Assembly (NCBI RefSeq): GCF_040719265.1 | Contig: NZ_JBFDAH010000011.1 | Location: 91,269 to 155,268, forward strand | Length of the DNA: 64,000 nt | Reading direction: 5' to 3' | Origin: Aliikangiella maris | GTDB lineage: Bacteria; Pseudomonadota; Gammaproteobacteria; Enterobacterales; Kangiellaceae | In this document: positions 8,667 through 17,804 of the stretch, in pieces | Layout: every line of letters starts with the position of its first letter | How positions within the stretch are numbered: position 1 is the stretch's first letter | Program-made: the position numbers and the translations under genes | The notes under the pieces: generated by a model | The model's database searches: none | Seen by the model: only the letters and a program-made list of their open reading frames with translations | Told to the model about the DNA's origin: nothing

Positions 8667-10088
8667 ATGAGTAATGACATTAAAGCGCAAGTTGTTGTGA
8701 TTGGTGCGGGACCCGGTGGATACACCGCAGCGTTTCGTGCAGCTGACTTGGGTTTAGACGTTGTTTTGGTTGAAAAATATTCAACGTTGGGTGGCGTTTG
8801 TTTAAATGTAGGTTGTATTCCTTCTAAAGCTTTATTACATTCGGCCAAAGTAATTGATGAAGCGAAAAGCATGGAGTCTCATGGTGTTTCTTTTGGTGAA
8901 CCAACGATCGATATCGATAAAATCCGTGAATATAAAGAAGGTGTTGTTGGTCAGCTGACCAAAGGATTAGCCGGTATGGCTAAAATGCGTAAAGTTAAAG
9001 TGGTTGAAGGCATTGCCAAATTTACTTCATCTAATACTTTATCTATTGAAGGTAGTGACGAAGTTAAAACCATTAACTTTGAAAACTGTATCATTGCTGC
9101 TGGCTCACGTGTTGTTCAATTACCATTCTTGCCTGATGACGAGCGAATTATCGATTCAACTGGTGCGTTAGAACTGAAAGATGTGCCAGAAAAAATGTTG
9201 GTCATTGGTGGCGGTATTATCGGTTTGGAAATGGCAACTGTTTATCGTGCGTTAGGTAGTAAAATTGATATTGTCGAGATGTTTGATCAATTAGTGCCTG
9301 CAGCTGATAAAGACGTTGTTAAAGTTTTACATCGTTACGTTAGTAAACAATATGAGTCAATCATGTTAGAAACAAGCGTTACTAAAGTTGAAGCAAAAGA
9401 TGATGGACTGTGGGTAACTTTTGAAGGCAAAAAAGCACCCAAAGAGCCGCAACGTTATGATCGTATTTTATCGGCAGTTGGCCGTCGTCCAAATGGTGAT
9501 CTGGTTGATGCTGCTAAAGCTGGCGTTAATGTTGATGAGCGAGGATTTATTGCGGTCGATAAGCAATTACGCACTAATGTTCCTAATATTTATGCCATTG
9601 GCGATCTGGTTGGTCAACCTATGCTGGCGCATAAAGCGACACATGAAGCTCATGTTGTTGCTGAAGTGATTGCCGGTAAAAAGCACGCTTTTGAACCTCA
9701 ATGTATTCCAAGTGTTGCCTACACTGATCCAGAAATTGCCTGGGTTGGTTTAACTGAAAAAGAAGCAAAAGAAAAAGGTATTGATTACGGTGTTGGGTCA
9801 TTCCCTTGGGCGGCGAGTGGACGTGCAATTGGTGCTGGGCGAACCGAAGGTTTTGCAAAAAGTATTTATGATAAATCAAACAATCGTATTATCGGCGCTG
9901 CAATTGTAGGTATTAATGCAGGCGAAATTATTGGTGAAGCGGCTCTTGCTATTGAAATGGGTTGTGAAGCAGAAGATATCGCATTAACTGTTCATCCTCA
10001 TCCAACACTTTCTGAGTCATTGGCATTTTCTGCTGAGGCTTACGAAGGAACCTGTACAGATTTGCCTCCTGCACGAAAAAAGAAATAA
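8667..10088 (+). CDS. lpd: Dihydrolipoyl dehydrogenase, E3 component
   Basis: FAD-dependent disulfide oxidoreductase that reoxidises the dihydrolipoyl arms of AceF (and usually also of the 2-oxoglutarate dehydrogenase and glycine cleavage systems), reducing NAD. The 473 residues show the N-terminal FAD-binding GAGPGGY motif, the redox pair C45/C50 in GGVCLNVGCIPSKAL, the NAD-binding GGGIIGLEMA motif near 185, an AIGDLVG FAD segment near 315, and the C-terminal dimer-domain catalytic HPHPTLSE. It lies 72 bp after aceF and is followed at once by a strong terminator, which ends the operon. Confidence 0.97.
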   Translation: MSNDIKAQVVVIGAGPGGYTAAFRAADLGLDVVLVEKYSTLGGVCLNVGCIPSKALLHSAKVIDEAKSMESHGVSFGEPTIDIDKIREYKEGVVGQLTKGLAGMAKMRKVKVVEGIAKFTSSNTLSIEGSDEVKTINFENCIIAAGSRVVQLPFLPDDERIIDSTGALELKDVPEKMLVIGGGIIGLEMATVYRALGSKIDIVEMFDQLVPAADKDVVKVLHRYVSKQYESIMLETSVTKVEAKDDGLWVTFEGKKAPKEPQRYDRILSAVGRRPNGDLVDAAKAGVNVDERGFIAVDKQLRTNVPNIYAIGDLVGQPMLAHKATHEAHVVAEVIAGKKHAFEPQCIPSVAYTDPEIAWVGLTEKEAKEKGIDYGVGSFPWAASGRAIGAGRTEGFAKSIYDKSNNRIIGAAIVGINAGEIIGEAALAIEMGCEAEDIALTVHPHPTLSESLAFSAEAYEGTCTDLPPARKKK

Positions 10089-10100
10089 TATTTGAATTAA

Positions 10101-10130
10101 AAAAGAGCGAATATTTCGCTCTTTTTTTTG
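10101..10130 (+). terminator. Rho-independent terminator after lpd
   Basis: AAAAGAGCGAA (10101-10111), loop TAT, then TTCGCTCTTTT (10115-10125) is a perfect 11-bp stem followed by a run of eight T residues. It starts 12 bases after the lpd stop codon. Confidence 0.92.
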
Positions 10131-10147
10131 TCTATCAATCTGAACTT

Positions 10148-11254
10148 ATGAAAAAATTATTCAATAAAACATTGTCGATAAAAAGGTTAGTTGGCATTTT
10201 TATCTATTGGGCGGCCGCTTTGTTCGCTGTTAATAGTAATGCAGCGGTAGTGTTACAATATCATCATATTGACCTGCAAACCCCTTCTGCAACGAGTATA
10301 TCCCCGCAGTTATTTCGTGAGCATATGGCTTACTTGGCCAGCAATCAATTTAATGTTATTCATTTAGCACAGTTTATTGAATATTTAAGGACTCAAAAGC
10401 CATTTCCACCAAAGACAGTTTTAATTACTTTTGATGATGGTTATCAATCGGTTGCTACCCAGGCTGCACCAATTCTAAAAACTTACGGGTTTCCATTTAC
10501 AGTTTTTATAAATACTCAGCCTATAACAGAACAGTCGTCATTAGTAATGACATGGGAAACACTCGGTAAACTGGCTGCAAATGGCGCTACAATTGCAAAT
10601 CACTCAGTAGCACATCCGCATATGATTCGGCGCTTGGCCAATGAAAGTGACGCGCAATGGAATAAACGCATTACTAATGAAGTACTACAAGCACAACAAT
10701 TAATTGAGCAACATTTTCCTCAAAAAATACGTGCTTTTGCTTATCCGTATGGAGAGTTTAACTTAGCCTTGACTAAAATTCTTAAAACGCTTGGCTTTGT
10801 CGGATTTGCCCAACATTCAGGCGCAGTGGCTGTGAATGTTGACCAACAAGTTATTCCCCGTTTTCCATTTGGTGGAAATTATGGCGATATAAATGATTTT
10901 ATATTAAAAGTGAATACACAGGCATTACCAATAACTGATATTGTGCTACTTGATCAAAATAATCGTATTCTGACAGAGCATGTTTTAACTAATCACCAAC
11001 ACCGTCCCCAATTGCAATTACAACTTGACCCCACATTTAAAGCGGTTGATATACAATGCTACTTATCGGGGCAGGGGCGTTTAACTAAGATTAGCCTAGC
11101 AGAAAACAACTGGATATTTAAACCAGAAAAGGATATACCTTTTGCGCGCTCGCGCTACAATTGTACGGCGCCAACGAAAGTAAAGGGCGAATTTTATTGG
11201 TTTTCACAACCTTGGATTCGACCTCTACAAGATGGCAGCTGGTATACAGAATAA
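10148..11254 (+). CDS. Secreted polysaccharide deacetylase (NodB homology)
   Basis: Probable exported carbohydrate esterase family 4 deacetylase acting on N-acetylated glycans in the periplasm or cell wall; the substrate is unknown. The N-terminus has basic residues, a hydrophobic core and an Ala-rich cleavage site near residue 32 (NSNAA). NodB motif 1 is TFDDG at 94-98 (catalytic base and metal Asp), motif 2 is HSVAHP at 152-157 (metal histidines), and motif 3 is AFAYPYGEFN near 195. About 100 C-terminal residues beyond the NodB fold have no recognised domain and carry several Cys and Trp. It stands alone, convergent with the small gene downstream, and shows some likeness to PgaB-type deacetylases. 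Confidence 0.88.
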   Translation: MKKLFNKTLSIKRLVGIFIYWAAALFAVNSNAAVVLQYHHIDLQTPSATSISPQLFREHMAYLASNQFNVIHLAQFIEYLRTQKPFPPKTVLITFDDGYQSVATQAAPILKTYGFPFTVFINTQPITEQSSLVMTWETLGKLAANGATIANHSVAHPHMIRRLANESDAQWNKRITNEVLQAQQLIEQHFPQKIRAFAYPYGEFNLALTKILKTLGFVGFAQHSGAVAVNVDQQVIPRFPFGGNYGDINDFILKVNTQALPITDIVLLDQNNRILTEHVLTNHQHRPQLQLQLDPTFKAVDIQCYLSGQGRLTKISLAENNWIFKPEKDIPFARSRYNCTAPTKVKGEFYWFSQPWIRPLQDGSWYTE

Positions 11255-11299
11255 TCAACGTAAGCCAGCAGCAAAATAAAGTATTAATCCGTTAGTCGA

Positions 11300-11437
11300 T
11301 TATTGTGTCGGTGGCTTTTGATTCATTTTTTTTATGGCTAAATAAGCCAATAAAATAAACATACACACCATAAATGAAATGACAAATAAACTCATTAAAC
11401 CTTCTGGGCTGGTAAATAATTCTTTAAGAACACCCAT
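11300..11437 (-). CDS. DUF3149-like small membrane protein, 45 residues
   Basis: A small gene starting with ATG at 11437, behind an excellent AGGAGGT ribosome-binding site seven bases upstream, and ending TAA at 11300. The product begins MGVLKELFTSPEGLMSLFVI, continues with a single hydrophobic helix (about 15-35) and ends in a short Lys/Pro-rich tail. The pattern of a short amphipathic start, GLMSL, then one membrane span matches the DUF3149 family of tiny inner-membrane proteins. Function unknown. It is convergent with the deacetylase gene. Confidence 0.75.
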   Translation of the reverse strand: MGVLKELFTSPEGLMSLFVISFMVCMFILLAYLAIKKMNQKPPTQ

Positions 11438-11973
11438 TGCTACCTCCTGTCAATTGGATTGAACTTGATTGAAATGATATTTGGGACAAGTAAACTTGGT
11501 AAATATCACCTTCAAATCATATTAACAAAATTAGTTAAAACTAATGTAATCGATTTTGCGACATTTCTCCGTGATCTAGGTCAAACTGATAAAGACTAGT
11601 TTTGTTGTGTTTACTTGCAATGTTGAAAGAAAAATGTGACGTGTCGAATTTAGTTAAATTCTATGACTAATTGATTAAATTTGATGACTATTTCATTTTG
11701 TTGAAGACAAATAGTCTAAAAAATCTCAATTTATAAATGACACTATAAGCGAGATTAAAAATGGGACTATAAATCGGTCAGTAAAGTGTTTTACTCATTG
11801 ATTTATATCTCATAAATAGTTATTTATATTTACACTGATTATCATTAGTAACCGCATGAAGAGATAGATATAATCAGTTAAAATTGAGTATTGGATATCA
11901 GGTTTTATAGCTTTGGAATAGTCATTTCAAATTCTCTGATACCAGATTTGGATAACCGATGTAGGACAGGCCC
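11438..11973. promoter_or_regulatory. Divergent intergenic region with an FNR/CRP-like dyad
   Basis: AT-rich 536-bp region between the minus-strand DUF3149 gene and the plus-strand MFS gene, with no gene inside. At 11571-11584 the sequence GTGAT-CTAG-GTCAA is an inverted repeat close to the FNR consensus TTGAT-N4-ATCAA (eight of ten defined bases when read on the minus strand), about 135 bp upstream of the DUF3149 start. No convincing -10/-35 pair was identified for either gene. Confidence 0.3.
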
Positions 11974-13176
11974 TTGAGCATTCCAGAATCTTATCGTAGT
12001 AAAAAAGCATTTCTCATTTTAACTTCTGTTTTAATGGCACTCACTTTCTCCGGGTGGTTGGCCATGTTAAACAATTTTGCTGTTGAACGGGCTGCATTTA
12101 CCGGCGCTGAAATTGGTATGTTACAAAGTTTAAGGGAAGTTCCTGGATTTCTTGCCTTTACCGCAGTATTTTTATTGTTGGTTATTAGTGAACAAACTTT
12201 GGCGCTCATTTCCTTATGTTTAATGAGTATTGGTGTTGCCATTACCGGACTGTTTCCTTTTGAAATTGGACTTTACGCCACCACCGTTTTAATGTCAGTC
12301 GGGTTTCACTACTTTGAGACAGTTAATAACTCGCTATCTCTTCAATGGTTAAGCAAATCGGAAGCACCAGCGGTATTAGGGCAATTAATTTCAATTAAAG
12401 CCATTGTTTCATTGGTGACTTATGCTGTAATCTGGTTGTTTTTCGCTGTATTAATGCTGTCTTATTCCACCGCTTATTTGATAATAGGTTCAATTGGATT
12501 CATTTTATTTTTGTGGTTATGGCTGACTTTTCCCAAGTTTACAGCGCCTGTTGAGCAACATAAAAAGTTAATTCTCAGAAAGCGTTATTGGCTTTACTAT
12601 TTACTAACATTTTTCAGTGGCGCCAGACGTCAGATATTTATAGTTTTTGCCGGATTCATGATGGTGGAAAAATTTGGCTACTCTGCATCTAATATTGCAT
12701 CACTGTATATTGTTAATCATCTGTTCAACTGGTATTTTGCACCAAAAATTGGTCATTGGATTGGAAAAGTCGGTGAGCGAAAAGCATTAACAATTGAATA
12801 CTGTGGATTAATTTTAGTGTTTGTAGGTTATGGTCTGGTGGATAATGCCTATATTGCCGCAGGACTTTATGTGGTTGATCATATATTTTTCGCGATGGCG
12901 ATTGCAATTAAAACCTTTTTCCAAAAAATAGCGGCACCTGAAGATATTGCGTCCTCATCTGGCGTTAGTTTTACGATTAATCATATTGCCGCTGTTGTTA
13001 TTCCAGCAGCATTTGGACTGATTTGGTTAGCCAATCCTGCCATGGTTTTTTATTTAGGCGCCGCTATGGCACTAGTTTCCCTTGGGCTTTCTCAGTTAAT
13101 CGACAGGGAGTTATTATTAAAACAGCATATTGAAACTGAGGCGTTACAAACTGACTCTGGCGTGAAAGCTGTTTAG
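11974..13176 (+). CDS. Major facilitator superfamily transporter
   Basis: Inner-membrane permease of 400 residues with about 12 hydrophobic segments, in the size and layout of an MFS carrier; the substrate cannot be read from sequence. The middle loop near residues 188-205 is basic (KLILRKRYW), as expected for the cytosolic loop between the two six-helix halves. The frame opens with TTG at 11974, preceded by an AGGACAGG purine stretch; the first in-frame ATG (about residue 21) is inside the first membrane helix, so TTG is preferred but uncertain. Its stop overlaps by four bases the 3' end of the convergent FHA gene. Confidence 0.8.
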   Translation: MSIPESYRSKKAFLILTSVLMALTFSGWLAMLNNFAVERAAFTGAEIGMLQSLREVPGFLAFTAVFLLLVISEQTLALISLCLMSIGVAITGLFPFEIGLYATTVLMSVGFHYFETVNNSLSLQWLSKSEAPAVLGQLISIKAIVSLVTYAVIWLFFAVLMLSYSTAYLIIGSIGFILFLWLWLTFPKFTAPVEQHKKLILRKRYWLYYLLTFFSGARRQIFIVFAGFMMVEKFGYSASNIASLYIVNHLFNWYFAPKIGHWIGKVGERKALTIEYCGLILVFVGYGLVDNAYIAAGLYVVDHIFFAMAIAIKTFFQKIAAPEDIASSSGVSFTINHIAAVVIPAAFGLIWLANPAMVFYLGAAMALVSLGLSQLIDRELLLKQHIETEALQTDSGVKAV

Positions 13177-13547
13177 TCTTCTAAAAAGAACATGCCCGGT
13201 ATCCAGCTTTTTTTAAAAGCTTTTGTTGAGGCCAGTTTTTCATTTTCAGGATCGACAAACTTAAAACTTTTAGTACCAATAACAATAATATCTTGATCGG
13301 AGAGTGGCCATTGCTCAATGGCATTATTATTCACGAAAGTTTTATTGGTACTTTTTAAGTCTTCAATAAAACAAATTCTGGCACCATCTTTTAATTCCTT
13401 ACCGAGGATTCTAGCATGTTGCTGGCTGACAGAGGGATTATCAAGAACAATATCATTTTTGACTGAACGGCCAATAGTAATGCCTTGGGGGCCTATTTCA
13501 AACTTATTCAAGATATTATCATCGAGTAACTGGAGAAGGATTGCCAT
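13173..13547 (-). CDS. FHA domain protein
   Basis: Stand-alone forkhead-associated domain of 124 residues, predicted to bind phosphothreonine peptides. The characteristic pattern is visible: IGRS near residues 25-28, NDIVLDNPSVSQQHARI near 31-47, and STNKTFVNN near 66-74, covering the conserved Gly-Arg, Ser-x-x-His and Thr/Asn positions. No second domain is present, so it probably acts as an adaptor in Ser/Thr kinase or secretion-type signalling, but no partner kinase is nearby. It is convergent with the MFS gene, with a four-base overlap of the 3' ends. Confidence 0.85.
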   Translation of the reverse strand: MAILLQLLDDNILNKFEIGPQGITIGRSVKNDIVLDNPSVSQQHARILGKELKDGARICFIEDLKSTNKTFVNNNAIEQWPLSDQDIIVIGTKSFKFVDPENEKLASTKAFKKSWIPGMFFLED

Positions 13548-13850
13548 CGGATCACCGTTATATTTGCATTTTATTCTTTATTGTAACTGACTTTTTGAGT
13601 ATTCAGAAAGAGTAAATCTGTTGACTTCAATCGATTTGATAGTGAGCAATAGCGATTATCTACTATAAATGCGGAATTGATGATATCTGCTTATTTTGTT
13701 AATAATATCGTGTGGTTAACGGGTGATAATTATTGTAATGCTGATTGGGTATCAACCTGAAAAATTAAATTACCGAATTAAAAGCAATAAGAGATACTGC
13801 TTGACAGTACAACCGTGTTTATCTGAACAAAATAACAAAAGGTAAGAAAT
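13548..13850. other. Intergenic region, no gene seen
   Basis: 303 bp between the divergent FHA gene and the acetyltransferase remnant. A TTGACA occurs at 13802-13807, 44 bp before the next ATG, but no -10 element lies at the right spacing. An AAAGGTAAG ribosome-binding site precedes the ATG at 13851. Nothing else was recognised. Confidence 0.4.
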
Positions 13851-14255
13851 ATGCAGATTGTGGCTTATTCTCAATTAATCAGTAGTGAACAAAATAAAAC
13901 AAGTTTGGGGCAATTAGAATCTGCTAAAGCGAATGATGTTAATCAAAATATTATGAACTTGATTCTTGATATTCAACAAAATGAGTTTGGTTTACCTATT
14001 ACTGCCAATGAGCAAAAGGATTTGAGTGAGATTGATGATTTCTATATTAAAGAGGGAGGGAATTTTTGGGTTGCCATAGTCGATGGTGGGATTGTTGGAA
14101 CAATAGCGTTGATTTATTTGGGAACGACTGAAAAGTTTTTAGCCGCTCACCAGTTCTATCGAAAACATGGTTATGCTGAAATTAACCGTGAACTGCTACC
14201 CCAGGGGTTTCCAATAATGCAAGTAGATAAGTTATTTTTTATGAAAAAGCTGTAA
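13851..14255 (+). pseudogene. GNAT acetyltransferase with an internal in-frame deletion
   Basis: The 134-residue frame is a GNAT N-acetyltransferase whose centre is missing. Residues about 38-86 match the N-terminal part (IQQNEFGLPITANEQKDL, then FWVAIVDGGIVGTIAL), and residues from about 88 match the C-terminal part (IYLGTTEKFLAAHQFYRKHG, then LPQGFPIMQVD). In intact relatives roughly 45-50 residues lie between these, including motif A, which binds acetyl-CoA (the R/Q-x-x-G-x-G/A signature). Here GTIAL runs straight into IYLGTTEKF around base 14110. The frame is preserved, so a protein could be made, but it should not bind acetyl-CoA. A good ribosome-binding site remains. Recent gene decay is the likeliest reading. 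Confidence 0.75.
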
Positions 14256-14348
14256 TAACCCGATGACTTCGGATTATCTATCTCTATTTAAGGGGAGTTA
14301 AGCAAGGTATAATAGCTGGCATTAAGGTAATAATTCCGAGAAAAAAAT

Positions 14349-14831
14349 ATGAAAATAGAACAAGATAAGGTTGTGCAGTTTAACTATAAATTATCTGATA
14401 GTGCTCAAAATACACTGGAAGAATCTGATGATAAAGTACCAATGGCTTACTTGCATGGTCATAACAACTTACTTAAAGGTCTTGAAGCCGCAATGGAAGG
14501 ACATGAGGTAGGTGATAAGTTTAGTGTAATCCTCGAACCCGCAGAGGCTTATGGTGAAATTCGCCCTGATGCAGAGCAACGTATTCCAGTAAAACATTTG
14601 CATGGAGCTAAAAACTGGAAAAAAGGAATGATTGGAGTGGTTCAAACTGAACAGGGGAGACGTCAAGTGACAGTGGTAAAAGTTGGCAAGTTTATGGTGA
14701 CGGTTGATTTTAATCATCCATTTGCGGGTAAAACACTAACCTTTGATGTTGATGTTATCGATGTGAGAGAAGCCACTAATGAAGAGTTAGCGCATGGTCA
14801 CGCACATGGTGTTGGTGGACATCATCACTAA
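14349..14831 (+). CDS. FKBP-type peptidyl-prolyl isomerase, SlyD-like
   Basis: Cytosolic proline isomerase and chaperone of 160 residues. The order is typical of SlyD: a split FKBP domain (residues 1-70 and 125-145) with an IF insert domain between (about 70-125, ending VDFNHPFAGKTLTFDVDV), then a short His-rich tail, HGHAHGVGGHHH, which in SlyD binds nickel and other metals. The motifs YLHGHNNLLKGLE and PAEAYGE are conserved in the family. The tail is much shorter than in E. coli SlyD. It is a single gene with its own terminator downstream. Confidence 0.9.
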   Translation: MKIEQDKVVQFNYKLSDSAQNTLEESDDKVPMAYLHGHNNLLKGLEAAMEGHEVGDKFSVILEPAEAYGEIRPDAEQRIPVKHLHGAKNWKKGMIGVVQTEQGRRQVTVVKVGKFMVTVDFNHPFAGKTLTFDVDVIDVREATNEELAHGHAHGVGGHHH

Positions 14832-14861
14832 TTGAATTATCGATGTTGATGAATATTAGAT

Positions 14862-14884
14862 GCCCAAATTTATTTGGGCTTTTT
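14862..14884 (+). terminator. Rho-independent terminator after the SlyD-like gene
   Basis: GCCCAAA (14862-14868), loop TTTA, TTTGGGC (14873-14879) followed by TTTTT. A perfect 7-bp stem 30 bases after the stop codon. Confidence 0.88.
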
Positions 14885-14942
14885 CATTTAGGTCATATTG
14901 AATACTTTTACCAAATTAAAAGAGTGAAGCAGGAGAAAGCGT

Positions 14943-15608
14943 ATGAAAAAAACGGTACTTATTACGGGGGCAAACCGAGGAATTGGGTTGGCACTATGTA
15001 ACATTTATCTGGCATCTGACTTTCATGTTATAGCTGTTTGCCGGCAGTCATCTCAAGCACTTGAATCGATTCCTGTTGAAATCATTCAAGGGATCGATGT
15101 CAGTGAGTCTGAATCAATTAAACACTTGCGTCAATCTGTTCAAAATCGTGGCATTGATATAGTTATAAATAATGCCGGTATATTGCGACGCTCTTCAATT
15201 TCGGATTTTAACTTCGATGATGCGTTGAATATGTTTCAAGTCAATTCTCTTGGACCTTTGCGTATTGTGGATGCAGTTTTACCCGCTCTAAAAAAAGGAA
15301 GCAAAATTGCATTAATCACTAGCCGAATGGGATCTGTTGCAGATAACTCTTCTGGCGGAAGTTATGGTTATAGAATGTCGAAATCTGCTTTAAATGCTGC
15401 AGGCCGATCACTGGCAATTGACTTACGTGCTTCGGGAATTTCTGTTGCTATATTACATCCGGGCTATGTCAGTACCGAAATGGTTAACTGGGGCGGTGAA
15501 GTCTCGCCAGAAAGCGCAGCACAGCGGTTGTTTGAACGAATTGAAGGTTTAACACCGGAAAATACAGGAACATTTTGGCATGCTAATGGTGAAATTCTTC
15601 CTTGGTAG
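14943..15608 (+). CDS. SDR family oxidoreductase
   Basis: Short-chain dehydrogenase/reductase of 221 residues, single Rossmann domain, cytosolic, NAD(P)-dependent; substrate unknown. Visible are the cofactor motif TGANRGIG at 7-14, NNAG near 77-80, the catalytic Ser in the ITSRMGS segment and the catalytic YGYRMSK (Tyr and Lys) near 140-146, and the HPGYVSTEM loop near 175. The length and SSGGSYGYRMSKSALN segment resemble the C-factor/YciK-like short members of the family. A good AGCAGGAG ribosome-binding site precedes the ATG. Confidence 0.88.
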   Translation: MKKTVLITGANRGIGLALCNIYLASDFHVIAVCRQSSQALESIPVEIIQGIDVSESESIKHLRQSVQNRGIDIVINNAGILRRSSISDFNFDDALNMFQVNSLGPLRIVDAVLPALKKGSKIALITSRMGSVADNSSGGSYGYRMSKSALNAAGRSLAIDLRASGISVAILHPGYVSTEMVNWGGEVSPESAAQRLFERIEGLTPENTGTFWHANGEILPW

Positions 15609-15630
15609 CTCTTGGACTATTCAACTGGGT

Positions 15631-15695
15631 AGCTAAAAGAATTACTAAAAAGAATGGCTAAAAACAATGACTAAAAGGGTTGCTAAAAATGTTGC
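15631..15695. repeat. Degenerate 12-13 bp tandem repeat built on CTAAAA
   Basis: Five copies of CTAAAA start at 15633, 15645, 15658, 15671 and 15683, spaced 12, 13, 13 and 12 bases, with partly conserved flanks such as AATGG/AATGA/GTTG. It lies between the SDR stop and the convergent GGDEF/EAL gene and has no recognised function. Confidence 0.6.
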
Positions 15696-15755
15696 TCAAC
15701 ACTGTTCTATTATCTGCAAAAGAAAATGTTTTGTCAGGTTATCGTCAGTAAAGAG

Positions 15756-17804
15756 CTAACTATTACACAATACCATTATTTCATGCGGGAGCATTGGTTT
15801 AGCAAGAAGGTAACCTTGAACCAGATCACAATGATGCTCGCGCAAAAAATCCAGTTGGAATTGGTTCTCAACACATTCAGTAACGAGTTCCAAACCTAAA
15901 CTGTGAGCCAGAATAATTGATGAGCGAACAATTCCCTGACTGGAATCATTATTTTCTAAGTCACGAATAAACATGCCATCAAGCTTTAATGTATCGGCAG
16001 GAAAATTTTGAATATATTGTAAGGAAGAATATCCGGTTCCAAAATCATCGATGGCAATTTTGGCGCCCAGCTTTTTAATAGAACGCAGAGTAGCAATAGT
16101 TCGTTCTGTATGTTCGACAAATACCGCCTCAGTAATTTCAATTTCTAATTGGCTGGCATGAATCTGGTTGATTAATATTTGCCGTTTTAAATGTTCCAAT
16201 AAGGTATCGCTGATCAGGTGGCCTGCAGATACATTAACCGCCACGGTTATATCGGTTAAACCTTGTTCTTGCCAACTTTTTATTTGTTCACATACCTTGG
16301 TAATTACCCATAAATCAATTTGATTAATAACACCGGTTTCTTCGGCAATTGGAATAAATATACCGGGAGAAATATTACCAACTTCTTTGTTATTCCAGCG
16401 CAAAAGTGCTTCAACATTTTTAAATTGATTATCTTTAAGTCGCATTTGAGGTTGATAAACTAAATAAAATTCATTGTTGTCGATCGCCTGACGCAAGTTG
16501 CTTTCAATGGCTAAACGTTCCATTGAAGTTTCATTCATATCTTGTGTATAAAAGCTAAATTGCCCAGGGCCTTTTTCCTTGGCGTGATACATACTGATAT
16601 CTGCATTTTTAAGAAGGACTTTATCATCAGTTCCATCATCAGGGTATATACTGATCCCGATGCTGGTAGAGACATGTAAAATATGTTCTTGTAGACGAAA
16701 TGGTGTACGAAAGCTATCAATAATGCGCCGCGCAGTACGCGCTGCATCTTTAGGTGTTGAAAGATTTTCTAATAAAAATACAAACTCATCACCACCTAGT
16801 CGGGCAACCGTATCGCCTTCGCGCGCTAGTTTTGACAAACGTTTAGCGACTTCTTTTAATAATAAATCGCCATTTTGATGGCCCAGATTATCATTAATAA
16901 TTTTGAAGCGATCTAAGTCTAGAAAAAGCAATGCAAGATTCGTTTTATTACGAAAAGATTTTGATATTGCCTGATGTAAACGATCGACTAATAAATAGCG
17001 ATTGGGGAGTCCAGTAAGTGAATCGAAATGTGCTTTTTGATAAAGTTGTTCTGTTCTCACTTCTACTAAGCGTTGTAGTTGTTTCCCATGCATAGTTAAT
17101 TCATTTTCGCGTTCTTGAACTGCGTCAAGCATTTGGTTAAATTCTGCTATCAGACGTCCAACTTCATCATTGCGCTTTGATTTTAAGCGTTTCTCAAAAT
17201 TATTCGATTGATAGATTGCATTGATATGTCTGACCATACGCCGAATAGGTAGTGTCAATAGTTTTTGGAAAAATCCCGCTGTAATTATTGCAATCACCAG
17301 GCTTGCAAAGAAAACTAAAATGATAAAAACAATATAATCTTGCTTATTATTAAATAAGCGAGTGAGCTCATGACTGGTGTAAAAGTAACCAATGATTTTG
17401 CGATCATCTATAATCGGCTCTACAGCAATTAAATGTGTTTTAGTTAAACTGATGCGTTGAGTTGAGGTGAGTTCTGGAACTGGAGAACCCGGAATTTTTG
17501 AGGTATATCCTAATAAACTGCTGTTGGCTAAAAATACTGCAGCAACATCAATAGTTTCGTGATCTTTTAATTGCTGAGTATATTCGGTAGCCAGATTATC
17601 ATCTTTATTTACAACACTGGTAACTGAATTCAATGCATGTAATTGTGTTTCGCTGGAAATTTTTTGAGTGATATAGGTCTCAATATCGCCATATATTTTG
17701 AAATAGAATAGGGCACTTATCATTAGTAGCATTGACATAATGATGATTGTCATCATTAAAGTTAGCTGAATTCTAAATGATAGTGATTTATTTCTAATTT
17801 TCAC
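15756..17804 (-). CDS. Membrane diguanylate cyclase/phosphodiesterase with HAMP, GGDEF and EAL
   Basis: Inner-membrane cyclic-di-GMP enzyme of 682 residues. Order: transmembrane helix about 11-35, a periplasmic sensor region of about 115 residues, second helix about 157-180, HAMP domain about 180-235, a coiled linker, then GGDEF (intact GGDEF at 337-341 in DTVARLGGDEF) and EAL (intact EAL at 465-467 in NVEALLRW, plus DDFGTGYSS near 590). Both catalytic signatures are complete, so it could make or break c-di-GMP; which activity dominates cannot be told. It is transcribed alone, convergent with the SDR gene and divergent from the sulfur genes. Confidence 0.95.
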   Translation of the reverse strand: MKIRNKSLSFRIQLTLMMTIIIMSMLLMISALFYFKIYGDIETYITQKISSETQLHALNSVTSVVNKDDNLATEYTQQLKDHETIDVAAVFLANSSLLGYTSKIPGSPVPELTSTQRISLTKTHLIAVEPIIDDRKIIGYFYTSHELTRLFNNKQDYIVFIILVFFASLVIAIITAGFFQKLLTLPIRRMVRHINAIYQSNNFEKRLKSKRNDEVGRLIAEFNQMLDAVQERENELTMHGKQLQRLVEVRTEQLYQKAHFDSLTGLPNRYLLVDRLHQAISKSFRNKTNLALLFLDLDRFKIINDNLGHQNGDLLLKEVAKRLSKLAREGDTVARLGGDEFVFLLENLSTPKDAARTARRIIDSFRTPFRLQEHILHVSTSIGISIYPDDGTDDKVLLKNADISMYHAKEKGPGQFSFYTQDMNETSMERLAIESNLRQAIDNNEFYLVYQPQMRLKDNQFKNVEALLRWNNKEVGNISPGIFIPIAEETGVINQIDLWVITKVCEQIKSWQEQGLTDITVAVNVSAGHLISDTLLEHLKRQILINQIHASQLEIEITEAVFVEHTERTIATLRSIKKLGAKIAIDDFGTGYSSLQYIQNFPADTLKLDGMFIRDLENNDSSQGIVRSSIILAHSLGLELVTECVENQFQLDFLREHHCDLVQGYLLAKPMLPHEIMVLCNS

